The position numbers and the translations under genes were made by a program. From NCBI GenBank assembly GCA_036346395.1, contig CM070606.1:20942915-21006914 (forward strand): a stretch of 64,000 bases of DNA, in the 5' to 3' direction. Numbering within the stretch: position 1 is the stretch's first letter; each line of letters opens with the position of its first letter. The notes beneath the pieces were generated by a model. That model made no database searches. It saw only the letters and a program-made list of their open reading frames with translations, and was not told the DNA's origin. Source of the DNA: Hsuehochloa calcarea (lineage: Eukaryota > Streptophyta > Magnoliopsida > Poales > Poaceae). Below, piece by piece: positions 10,995-21,495 of the stretch.

Positions 10995-11106
10995 ATCCCA
11001 CAACTCTCCCACTTCCACCAAACAAAGTCTCTTCCATTTCTAGAGTCTTCTGTGCCCAGGTCCCCCCTCCCAATCCGAACCCCCACTGGTTTCTCCGTTT
11101 CAATCG
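10995..11106 (+). other. Probable 5' UTR exon of the GLTP gene
   Basis: A pyrimidine-rich leader ends CAATCG before GTGAGTG at 11107, a strong donor. The likely acceptor is CATGCAG directly before the start codon at 11665, giving a leader intron of about 560 bp. Long leader introns are common in grass housekeeping genes. The exact start of transcription is not visible. Confidence 0.5.
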
Positions 11107-11664
11107 GTGAGTGTCTCTTGCATTGCATTACAACATTACTGCTCTTTTTAGGGGTAGTTCTTGACCAGATATTTGGCATAACTCAATTTTAATTTTCTGT
11201 GCATACGCAGCAAGAAATCAATGTGGCTGTATGCCTGTATGTGAATAGCTCGGTTTACATTAGAAATTTTAGATTGGTTCGTTTCAGATTGCTTGGATTC
11301 CCGTTTAATTGATACATTAGGGGCGAAATTTTAGATTGCTTCTTGGTTTCTTGTAAGGAACAAGATCAGGAACGGCGTGGGAAATTTGTTTCCATTATTT
11401 TGTGATCTGTTGCAATGCTATTCGATTCAGTGCAGAAAATGAGGTGTAGTCTGATCTTTTCTGTAGTTGTGATCATCAATCTCTGAACAGTTTTTGTCAA
11501 AACTAGCACAGTCATCGCATCAACTTGCGTAATTTGGGCCAGTCGGCATTGGCTCCTGGCCAGCCAAGGTGATTGGCTGCAATGTCCGTTCTTGGATTGT
11601 GGAAATGTAGGGCCTTGATGTTCTCTGCTGGTTTGCAAGGTTTGCCGATCCTATCGCCATGCAG

Positions 11665-14450
11665 ATGGAGGGGACAGTGTTCGCGCCCTCGCTCGAAGGG
11701 ATGAAGCATGTCAAGTCAGCGAGCGGTGTCATCCTAACAAAGCCGTTTCTTGAAGTGTGCAAGCACATTCTCCCTGTGTTAGGTAAGGAATGTTTTGCGT
11801 TAATTCCTGCAAGAGATAATTAAAGCAATGACATTTCATTTAACTGATGGATGTAGATAAATTTGGATCTGCCATGTCAATTGTGAAGAATGACATTGGT
11901 GGTAATATTACGGTAAGAGAAATCCTTCTTCTCCCTGAAAGAGTCATAATGCTCTTTTCAATATGATGCTATTCGACAAAATTTTGACAAAAAAGTTAAA
12001 GCAACATGCTGCCTATGATTTAGGTCTCACCTGCTTGTGTATATTTATGTCGGTACTTGTTTGCTGCTGTTGTTATGCAGAGGCTGGAGACAAAATATGC
12101 ATCTGATCCTTCGAAGTACGAGCAGCTGCACACCATGGTGCAAGTGGAAGTTAGCTCTAAGACAGCCAAAAAATCTAGTAGCTGTACCAATGGCCTTTTG
12201 TGGTTAACAAGGTAAATAACTCGGACAAATTTGCACAATTCAGTATTTACCAACATATTAGTATTGTTAATATTTTTATACATTTATTTGTCAGAGCCAT
12301 GGACTTCTTGGTTGCACTGTTCCATAATTTGGTTCAACACCCAGATTGGCAGATGTCACAAGTTTGCAGTGATGCATATAGTAAATCTCTTAAGAAATGG
12401 CACGGCTGGCTGGCGAGTTCGAGCTTTTCGGTAGTATTCTTTACCTAAGCTTTCAAATGCAGTTAGATCTTGTGATAAACAGTCAGCTCTTCGGTGTCAA
12501 TGCCATATTGGTGCCATCCAGATGGAGCAAACTTTCTCTAAGATAATGTTGACAATTCGATATCAACTTCTGCTTCTTATGCTTGTCATTTATATGAAAA
12601 CATTGTGAGATACCAATAGAACATTTATTATTTAGAATCTTATATATTTGATATGTAAAAGCAAGCCCTATAAATAATTTGATAGATACCAAGGCCATTT
12701 GAATAAAATGCATATCATCTTTTAAAATTTTAACTATATACAGCTGTCTCGCCATACAGTTTTGTTGTTGTGAAATCCATACATGCAAGGTTTGGCGTTG
12801 AGACGAGGATTGGTTGGGTGAGAGTTGAGAAAATGCGTATACGGAGTATAGGTGCACAATTCTTGACGTCATTGGTAGATGCTAAGTAAGTGAGTATCTT
12901 CTGTTATGATATTTGTACTAGCCGTGAGTTTCTAGAGAGTTTTGATTGGATTTGTTAGTTCCAACTTCCAACCATGAAGGGTAAATGAAGAAATTGACCT
13001 AAATAACATGGTATGGGATTGATAATGTTACAGTCCTACCGAATGGATGTGGATAAAGGAAATGCTTAGATCAGTTAGATGTCTTCAATCGTGGGATGGA
13101 TGATCAATACTATCTGTAGGACATTAGTATTGTCATGTTGTGCTTGTAGACGTGGAGAAATATGCTGGATTAGACGTGGAGAAATATGCTAAATTATGCG
13201 GGCTATGATATTCAGGCACATGTTATGCTAACATTGCACATTTTGGTTCAGATGATGAAAAAAAAATGCAAATTGATAGGATGTTCTGTTCTTGGTTTTA
13301 CAATTTACAGTATATATGTACTCTTAGGTCCCCTGTGATACCGTTTTTGTGGTTGATTTGAACAAGCTACTAGTTTTCCCACTAGAATGACTAGTAGAGA
13401 TGATTTATTATTTGCTTGGCATATAATGTCGTGATCTTTTCCAATTGTGGAATAATAACAAATCATGTCTGGCACATCTTTTCCAACCCAAATAATTGGA
13501 AAAGCTAGGTTAATCACCAGAATCTAGGACTTAAATTTAAGATTTGGTAAGTGCTATGGCGTTGCAGTGAGAGAAGTGGGAAATGAACTAGATGCAAAGT
13601 AGAATTTCTATTATTCACAGATATATAGGGAACTTTAGAAATAACAGAGGGGAAAGCCAATCAATGGCCAATAGCGATTAAGGTTCAGAGAGTACACAAT
13701 TTACTTAGGATTACAGTTAGATTGAATTAGTGAGATCTACAATAGTACATGGGTTATGGAAACAGTAATTTGATGTTTACTATGAATGCATTTTTAGGCC
13801 CTTCAAAGTGGTGGAGAAATCCTCATTTAGTGGTGGGGCACTCAGTGTACCAAAAATTGCAAGGGGCAAGCAATGAAGAGCATGAATGAATATGCAGCTT
13901 TTAAATGCTATAGCTCTAATTTTTTATTGAGATTGCTGTTACTGATTTTACAAGGACAATGATTTGTAGCATGCTGATAGTGTGTTTCAGCATTTCCATT
14001 CACAACAATATAAGGATATGCATACGAAGAGTGGTATGCCAAACTAATTATTAATAAAGTTTGAAAACCTGTAGTTATGATATCATCGGTATTACAATAC
14101 ATGCATTGTGCTGCAGATAATTACTTCACTATTCTCTCTTAAATGCCTTAATCTTTACCGTACATATATACTAATGCCTAAGAGTTTCAGGTTGCCCTAA
14201 AGCTTGCTCCAGATAGGAAGAAGTTCATGGAGATCATTAGTGGCTCAGGTGATATAAATGCGGATATTGAGAAGTTTTGTGCAACATTCTCTCCTTTACT
14301 GGCGGAAAACCACAGGTTTCTGGTAAGTTCAGCCCATATTACTTGTGCTTTTGGTTTGATCTGTTCAACATATTATAAAGGTGAACAGTTTATAATACAA
14401 CTATCTACATGCAGGCTAGCGTCGGCATGGATGATCTTAAGGCATCATGA
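11665..14450 (+). CDS. Glycolipid transfer protein (GLTP), six coding exons
   Basis: Exons: 11665-11782, 11857-11912, 12081-12211, 12295-12430, 14191-14322, 14415-14450; every intron is GT-AG. They join in frame to 202 residues, the normal length for plant GLTP. The protein begins MEGTVFAPSLEGMKHVKS and ends ASVGMDDLKAS, hallmarks of plant GLTP1-like proteins. Residues matching the glycolipid headgroup site of the family are D52, N56, W99 and H138; position 59 is Arg where animal GLTP has Lys. The product is a soluble all-helical cytosolic protein that moves glycolipids between membranes (known for the family). The start is set by conservation and by the acceptor just before it. Intron 4 is 1760 bp and holds no recognisable gene. 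The frame is intact, so the gene is probably functional despite transposons on both sides. Confidence 0.95.
13147..13197. repeat. Short tandem duplication in GLTP intron 4
   Basis: AGACGTGGAGAAATATGCT occurs twice in direct order, starting at about 13148 and 13173. It is intronic and no function is evident. Confidence 0.8.
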
Positions 14451-14697
14451 TACAGTACACTCTATTGATGATACAAACTCGGCTTACACACAAACCAGTG
14501 ATCTGCCTTCCACACAAAACAAAAAAACAGTGATCGCCATCATTTGTTAAATTTGTGAGGGTGAATAATGAGTTCATGCTCTTTTTATGTGTAATATTTG
14601 TTATTTATTATTGTTGTATTTGTACCACAAATAGACGTTTACCTTTATGTCCCAACTAAAATTTTAAAGGCAATGACAAGAAACTTCTATGCCATCA

Positions 14698-14763
14698 GGT
14701 TGATATGCTCTGTTGCTATTGTGCTGTTTCGGTTGATATGCTCTGTTGCTATTGTGCTGTTTC
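14698..14763. repeat. Perfect 33-bp tandem duplication
   Basis: Two identical adjacent 33-bp units (14698-14730 and 14731-14763), each beginning GGTTGATATGCTCTGTTGCT. It lies about 250 bp after the GLTP stop codon, perhaps in or just beyond the 3' UTR. Confidence 0.95.
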
Positions 14764-14925
14764 TTTTTTTTCCCAACTGAACTATGAAGGTGCCATGCCG
14801 TCATTTCTTAATAACAAATAAGTTTTTTTCTTAAATAATCCACTAAAATATCTTATTACATAAATAAACTTTTTTTACAGAAAATAACTCACTGCCGCCC
14901 AACAGTTGGATGATTGGGCCCAATT

Positions 14926-14996
14926 ACCCAATTGTTGAGCGATATGCTTACCCAATTGTTGAGCGATATGCTTACCCAATTGTTGAGCGATATGCT
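14926..14996. repeat. 24-bp tandem repeat, three copies
   Basis: Units start at 14926, 14950 and 14974 and contain CCCAATTGTTGAGCGATATG. The first two are identical and the third diverges at its last bases. The repeat falls just after a TGGGCCCAATT block. Confidence 0.95.
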
Positions 14997-15720
14997 GACA
15001 TGGCGAACATAATCACCTTTTGCTTAGGCGATAAGGTATCTGTCGTTGTACCGTTGGGCGACTTAGTATCTGCTGGCATGGCAACAATGGTGGCATCAAT
15101 TGCACAACTAGTGGGTGATTTGGTTTTTTTTCGTCCAGCAAGACGGCGACTGCAATGTGTGGCGCGACTAGAGGGTGATTTGAGGGCTATTGCCGTACTA
15201 GTGGGCGACTGCAGCCCTAGCCGCCTTTCTCTCACAAATGAAATTGCAGATTTGTACCATAGTTTTTGCTAATTTTGACCTATTCATTTGTGTGACATTG
15301 GCAATTCATCAAATTCTTATATTTTTGGTCTGCAAAATGTCTTTCATGAACTTGTTGACGGCTTGGACATAATAAGTAGTTATGAACATGTGGAATAATT
15401 GTAAGCCCGAACAATACTTGGAGTTAATTGAACAATGAAAGTCGGAGTTACATGGCGCCTAGGGTGTGGCGCAGTGCATAACATGATCAGCTATTACTAG
15501 GGTACAATGGCAACACGCATGGACCAACAACCCGAAGCAACAGTATGCGAGGTAGTAATTCGCGAGGTGGACTACCTCCTCGTTGCCTCTCTCCCTAAGC
15601 CTCTGCCACCGGAGCTCCTCGTTACTGTCCCTCTGGGTTGGAGTTGAGCCTCCAAATCGCAGATAATTCCACAAAGGTACACGTAGTATTTTCCAGGTAT
15701 GTCTGGGATTTTTCACGACC
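14997..15720. other. Unassigned intergenic sequence with degenerate GGGCGAY blocks
   Basis: No gene is recognised. A short motif resembling GTGGGYGAYTT recurs near 15023, 15053, 15112, 15172 and 15202 with uneven spacing. The open frames here are short and look like no known protein. The remainder (15270-15720) shows no clear structure. Confidence 0.4.
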
Positions 15721-15729
15721 CACCTATTA

Positions 15730-16714
15730 CAGTGGCGGAGTCAGAAATTTAGTGTTGAGGGTGCACACACAAAATAATACCGGGTACGATTAGTTCAAAC
15801 CAGGAAAAAAGCTACCGGTTGGGGAAAAAAATTCAGAGCCTAGCAAACCCGGTTACCGGTGGTTGCCAGAATTTTCGGATTTATTTCGGCCGAAATTTTT
15901 GAATCAAAATTTGATTTTTTTTTTTTGTGAACTTCAAACAAAAAATATAGAAAAAAATGCATAGCTAAGGTTCGAACCCAAAACCAACCTCTTCAAGACT
16001 AAGAGTGTTTGCACTATTGTGTTTGCATATGGTTACAAAATTTCTTTATATTTATCAAAAAAAAAACTAGCAAATCTGAATTTTTTTGGCCAGTTGGAAA
16101 TTTTACCAGATGGGTCTAGTAAATCCGATTTTCGCCGGTAACCACCGAAATTTCATCGAAAAAGTTTTCCCTGGTTCAAACTACGCATCGCCCAATGAAG
16201 CCAGAAATTTGCCCTTTAGAAGTAAAAAAACGTCAAGAAAAAAAATAACAGAGGAAATAATCAACTAGTATTTTTTCGTATGTCATTACTATAGTTATCA
16301 ATTTGGGAAATAACTTGCATAATAATATGAATGTGAGAAAAATGGAAGTTGCTCCATACGCACATGCGATTGTAGCTAGCCGAGATGACACCACGACAGG
16401 AACAAAAGGCTACGCCGAGAACCAAAATGTTTCGTCGGAACAGATGCTAAAAGCCTTCACTAACTTCTACAACTAGTCTTTTGTGATAGTACTCTCTGTA
16501 ATCGATTGTACAATGACTTAGGAAGGTGTGGGTGCGGGTGCCTCAGTGCCTGGCGACTTGCTCTAGTTGGTGGCCTGGTGGGCTGAATTGTTGAAATGGT
16601 CAGCCCAAGTGTCCAACTGCTGAGTGCTTATACCTAATTAATAATAATAATTTTTTTGCTATTTATTTTTGGGGGTGCTCGTGCACCAGGGGCACCCCCC
16701 TGGCGCTGCCCATG
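15730..16714. mobile_element. Non-autonomous hAT-like element
   Basis: Starts CAGTGGCGGAGTCAG and ends with an imperfect inverted counterpart, GGCGCTGCCCATG. It is flanked by CACCTATT (15721-15728) and CACCTATA (16715-16722), a 7-of-8 match to an 8-bp target duplication typical of hAT transposons. It encodes no transposase. A second MITE is inserted inside it. Confidence 0.65.
15801..16173. mobile_element. hAT-type MITE, 373 bp, with perfect 8-bp target duplication
   Basis: Flanked on both sides by GTTCAAAC (15793-15800 and 16174-16181). Termini are CAGGAAAAAA and its partner TTTTCCCTG. Subterminal GGTTACCGGTGG and CCGGTAACCACC are inverted relative to each other. The interior is noncoding. 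The subterminal block resembles the left end of the hAT transposase element near 22945. Confidence 0.88.
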
Positions 16715-16722
16715 CACCTATA

Positions 16723-17099
16723 AGGCGTAGCTACAGTATTAAATGTTGTAACCAATACAAATCAAATACCTACTCAATTCGGTTTGATTCGGAAACCCCC
16801 ATAACTTACGTAATGACAAGATATTTATGATACATTACCATCGTACATAGCACACTTAATCATTCTAGTTTATCCATTTTCACCTAAAAATATAAATTCA
16901 CATTAAACTAAAAATATACATCCAACTAATTAGCCATACTGTAATAAAATATGTATATTGTTTTATCGAATTTGAATATAAAGTGCAGATAAAATAACAT
17001 TTTAGATGGCAGAAGTCCATACCATATTCGTGTCATATTTTTTTTTAGAATGCAAATACGAATAGGGGAGAAATTGTTAATCAGATGGAAAAATCTAAA
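16723..17099. other. AT-rich intergenic stretch, nothing recognised
   Basis: No coding frame, repeat or promoter signature stands out between the hAT element and the minus-strand Copia LTR. Confidence 0.5.
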
Positions 17100-19038
17100 T
17101 GTAGGACTAAAACGGGACCAGAGGGGGTGAATAGGAGCATATACTCGTTTTCGAACACCGACGATATTCAACTTCTTCTTCACTCAAGTAGCTATGAAAG
17201 TTATGAAGATAATAGAACAAGCACAACAGAAGTCTTGCTTTGAAACCGAGAATACCCGATGCGAAGAACGTTCACGGCCGGTCTGACCACTTGGACTAGC
17301 GGTCTAACCGCCGACAGCGAGAACAATAGCCCGCGAAGATCACAAAGCGACTTAACTTTAAATATGGTGATCCAAATCCCCTGAGATTTCAACCATAGCT
17401 CATCAAAAAAGTCATAAACCTATTCCAATTGACAATCGGGACGATCAAATCCAAGGTTCCACATATTTCTTGGATGAGATCAAGTAGGCATAAGAACTGA
17501 GGAAATTCAAACTTGGATATAAAAAATTGTTCGTGGGTGGATGGTGGTCAAGATGACCCTAGATAGATTCCTACACGTCCTAGCAAGCTAGATCACATCA
17601 AAAGACCTAAGGAAAACCAAAGGAACACACAAAATCCCAAAGACATTAGAGAGAGAACAAGAGAACTCATCTCGGAGCAAATCTTGCTTGAATTGTTTCA
17701 AGAGATTATTGGTTTACAACCACTCCACCATGGAGGATAAAAGCTCAACACTTGAGCACTTAATCAGTTCATCTATCTCAAACCGTAGCCTCCTCTGTTT
17801 CCACTTCCCCAAAATCACAAATTAGGGTTTCTTCTTGGAACAGATTGAGGCACAAATCCTGCACCTCTTCTTTTTATAATGGAGACTAGGTCAAGAGTGA
17901 AAATCTTATCGGGCATTAAGCCCACACACAAATGAGTCCACACTCATGCACACTTCTCAAAGCAGACGATGAACAGGGCTTCTTGAATCCGTCTCTTCGT
18001 GATCTTCATCTTCTCTTGACCTAAACCGCCTCTCCTTGTACTGTCTTATGCCGCGGTTTCTCTAAAGGTCACCAACTCAGTATTTTGGTGAAGATACCAA
18101 AATACCCCTTCTCGATCCTTCTCCGAAGACCGAGACCAATCATCGTGAAGCAATCTCATGCTTCGCCACATCTAGGTTGATCAATGGTCTCTTCATGTTG
18201 GCAAGTCTCTCCCATCCATCTCCCATCGGAATCGTCATGGCACTTGCACCGACCCCGCGCCATTTGATGCAACCCATCGCACTAAACCTCCCGTTCGGTC
18301 ATCCTTGTCCATATTGTTCCATGCTTGAATCCAATAATTTTACCCGACATTCTTGATTGTTCTGGACCTCAACTCTCTTAGATTAGTCCTAATCATCCTC
18401 GCCGTTGATCGTCGTTGACTCCAAGCTACTAGCACAACAATAGATCAAGAAATCATTTTCGGGCATAAGTTCTTCGCAACTTGACCCACATCAGCCAAAA
18501 CATGCATCATGCAACACATATGCACTGAAATCCATGACTTTGACCAATCCCACAAATGCACTGCCTTCCCAGCGCATAAAACAGAGATGGCCGGTCAGAC
18601 CGCCACCCATGGTTGGTCTGACCGCTGGCCACCCGGTCTAACTGCCCCATTTGCTGGTTAGACCGCCAACCAATGGCCAATTAGATCGCCTAGTACTTAG
18701 GGAAAAATCCCAGGTCCCCGAATTGCACCCTCTCTGGAATTTTCAAAGTCTTTCTAGTTTTTGCTTGAAACTCCAGTTCCAATGAGACCAAGTGCAAACA
18801 CATCCTCTCACCTTCCTGCACACGTGTTTTTTTTACCAATTTCCAAAATTCATGATTTGAATTTTTGGCTGATAAGACCACCGGCACCGGCCGGTCAGAC
18901 CACCACCATTGCCAGTCTGACCTCCTCAACCCGACACAATCCGAATTTTCCCTAAAAGAGGGTTTCTCTAAACGTCTCGACGCCATTGCCAATTGTTCAT
19001 CATAATAAGATTAGGATCATATCCCCAAGATATCCACA
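17100..19038 (-). repeat. 3' LTR of minus-strand Copia fragment
   Basis: About 1.94 kb; on minus it runs from TGTGGATATC to CTACA, and its end block CTCCTATTCACCCCCTCT is shared with the first Copia LTR. GGTCTGACCG-type motifs occur at 17278-17311, 18590-18665 and 18890-18925, mostly with T in place of C, as expected after deamination of methylated cytosine. Confidence 0.82.
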
Positions 19039-20277
19039 ATCTTCCTTTTGATGAACACATTGGCAATTTCCCAAGCAATGCAAATTAGATGTTGTTTTGA
19101 AAAATTCTCTCTTTTTCGCGCAAAGGCACAATTTGGCCCATAAGCAAGAAAAAGCCATGAAAATGACCAAGATGACTTGAAGAACACAGAAGCAACGCAG
19201 AATAGACAATAGAGTACATGAAAGCTTTATTTCCAGAGAGGACACCAAAAATTTCACCCAAGATCCATATGAAAGAACAATTGTTCATTTTAACCTTTGA
19301 TCATTGCGAGGATTTAAGAAATCCAATTCAGGTCAAGAGATTACAAAAAGAGCACAAGAATGTATATGAGATGCTCCCACCCACTAAGATATATCATTTT
19401 TGGATTTGTTTCATTTTCTCCCCCTTTCTTGTACTTTCTCCAAAAATCTCCATTTGTTTACTTATCCCCATTTTTCATTTTTGCCAAATCTTTTCCCCCT
19501 TTGATAATGGAGTCATCAAGGAATCACGCCTTCCTCTCATCCAAGAATTTTAAGTCTAAGACGCATGGAAGAAGCATAAGGAGCATGCATAAAATGCAAT
19601 AGAGTGACTTTATTTTTGAATTTTTTAAGTTTTTTAGAACAAGAAGCTTTGAAGACTAGCCAACATGAACAAGCTAACACTACTAAATTGCACAAGACAT
19701 ATCAAGTTTGGAAAAGCTATCAAGGTCATATCTAGATATATATAGCCAAGCTAAGCAAGATAGCACAAGATGAAGCAATCAATTGAGTACAAGTTATGCA
19801 AAGGTTCACAATTAGCAAATTCATCTAAAGGCATCCAAGAATGATTCATGCCATGTCAAAATGTCTATGTGAGACCAAGAAGCTACAAATGATCATTCTA
19901 GTGGCTATAAAGTCCAAAGTGAACCATTTTGCTCAAAGACCTCAAGCACCTATGCTTGTACAAGAGATACGACATTTCATATTTAGATAGCACATGTTGA
20001 AGTTGTTTTTAAAGGTCTATCTTAGTAGAGCAAGTCCTGTACTAGGAGCCATCCACAACTGCCCCCTAAGCTTTAACTGGGTGACAAATCTTGAGGTTTA
20101 TGCCAATTTTTCAAATGGCAAACAATCCCTATGAGATCGTCTAGATCATCAAACTATCTTCAAGTTCATGTCATAGTGTAATGACAAGTCGTCTCGTGAA
20201 TGGTTTGGCACATAATTAAGCTCACATGTGGAGAACAAAGCTTGCTACACTTGATTTTTCAATTTGCACAAGATTAA

Positions 20278-20690
20278 GGCCCTATTTGTTTAGGCTTAGG
20301 CTTTTTGGCTTATAGTTTAAAGCCAGCTTTTTGGCTTAATATGCTTATAAGCCTCTTACCTTTTAAGCCAAGCTTTAGTATTTGGTAATCTTGCTTTTTA
20401 TAGGATGTTGGTTTATTGAGTTGTGTATGAAGAGGAGGATGGAAGAGCAAAAAAATATAACGATTTGCATTTATATGCAATAGCATTTTGTGGGTAATTT
20501 CAGTGAACTTTGGTGGCAATCGGTTATTCCATTCCGCAAAAGCCAAAAGAAGCACATCTTCTTTGGCTTATGGTTTTTTGGCTTAAAATGGCTTAAGCTT
20601 TTTATAAGCCAGATAAAAAAGCCACCCCTTTGTTTAGCCTTAGTCTTTTTTTGCTTTTAAGCCAGACAAAAAGCCTAAACAAACAGGGCC
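20278..20690. mobile_element. Tourist-like (PIF/Harbinger) MITE, 413 bp
   Basis: Inverted ends GGCCCTATTTGTTTAGGCTT and, in reverse, GGCCCTGTTTGTTTAGGCTT. It is flanked by TAA on both sides (20275-20277 and 20691-20693). Multiple AAGCC/GGCTT subterminal repeats can fold the element back on itself. The short ORF inside has no known relatives that I recognise. Confidence 0.88.
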
Positions 20691-21372
20691 TAAGAGCAAA
20701 AGCTACTCCTTAGTTCGTAAGCAATACATGACTCGAGCCACAAATGCCCAGGGGAGTAACTTTTTTATTCAAGAAAGAACTAGTAGCTCAACTAAAGTTC
20801 AACCTAGATTCAAGATCGAACAAGGCAATTTTGACATGGCATGTGTCATAAAAGGATCACTAGTGTAGCAACTAGCCAAAAGATTCACAAATTACACTTT
20901 TTAGTTAAAGTTGTCTTAGAATTTCAACTCATCTAGCAAAGACTAAGCTACACATGAATAGACAGCTCTAGCTAGTCATGAACAAGATATTGCAAGAACA
21001 ATAAAGAAGGTGTTGCTCCACAAGAGGGTAATAAGAAAAACTTCATCAATTTAAAAGATAGAAGTGATAAAGCTTATATTACAATGCATCATTTTTTTTA
21101 TTTTTCATATGAATGCAATATGATATAACGAGATGCAAGAAAAACATCAAAAGCCAAATAAAGATCAACAATATCAAAAGATGATAAAAAAAAGACATCA
21201 CTTAATCAAAAAGATCAGAAAGGATCCACTCCCCCTCAAACCAACCCTTAGGGATAACTCACTCCTCAAGGTGGCAAACCTAGCAGGGTCTAAGGGTTTA
21301 GTGAGGATATCAGCCAATGAGCTCCAGACTCCACAAATTCTAGCACAATATCACCCTTTATTTTGAAAGAAA

Positions 21373-21395
21373 ATTGTAGGAGAGGCTCCTACAAT
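21373..21395 (-). other. Stem-loop at LINE 3' end
   Basis: ATTGTAGGAG, a 3-base loop, then CTCCTACAAT: a perfect 10-bp inverted repeat about 10 bases from the LINE 3' terminus. In some plant L1 lineages a 3' stem-loop is the structure recognised by the element's reverse transcriptase; that role here is inferred from position. Confidence 0.75.
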
Positions 21396-21495
21396 AAATA
21401 TATTAAAAATAAAAGAATATGTACAAGGTTACAGGTGACCCGAGAAGGGTAGAGTCAACTAAGAGAGCCTAGCAATTGATCTTTAAGGGTTTCCT

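Larger units (their letters stand above)
17100..21364 (-). mobile_element. Copia element fragment on minus, relative of 1-7572 (LTR plus 3' internal)
   Basis: Reverse-strand match to the 3' half of the first Copia element. Matching landmarks are the LTR ends (TGTGG...CTACA), the block before the LTR (AATTGCCAATGTGTTCATCA), the GGATGAGAGGAAGGCGTGAT block (reverse of about 19535) and the ACTCCCCCTCAAACCAACCC block at about 21230. It is interrupted by a Tourist-like MITE at 20278-20690. The gag half and the other LTR are missing, cut at 21364 where LINE sequence begins. Its LTR is clearly diverged from the first element, so it is a related family or an old copy. Confidence 0.85.

Noticed and set aside
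12483..12872. 129-codon minus ORF in GLTP intron 4
   Set aside because: AT-rich intronic sequence without domain similarity or flanking transposon ends.
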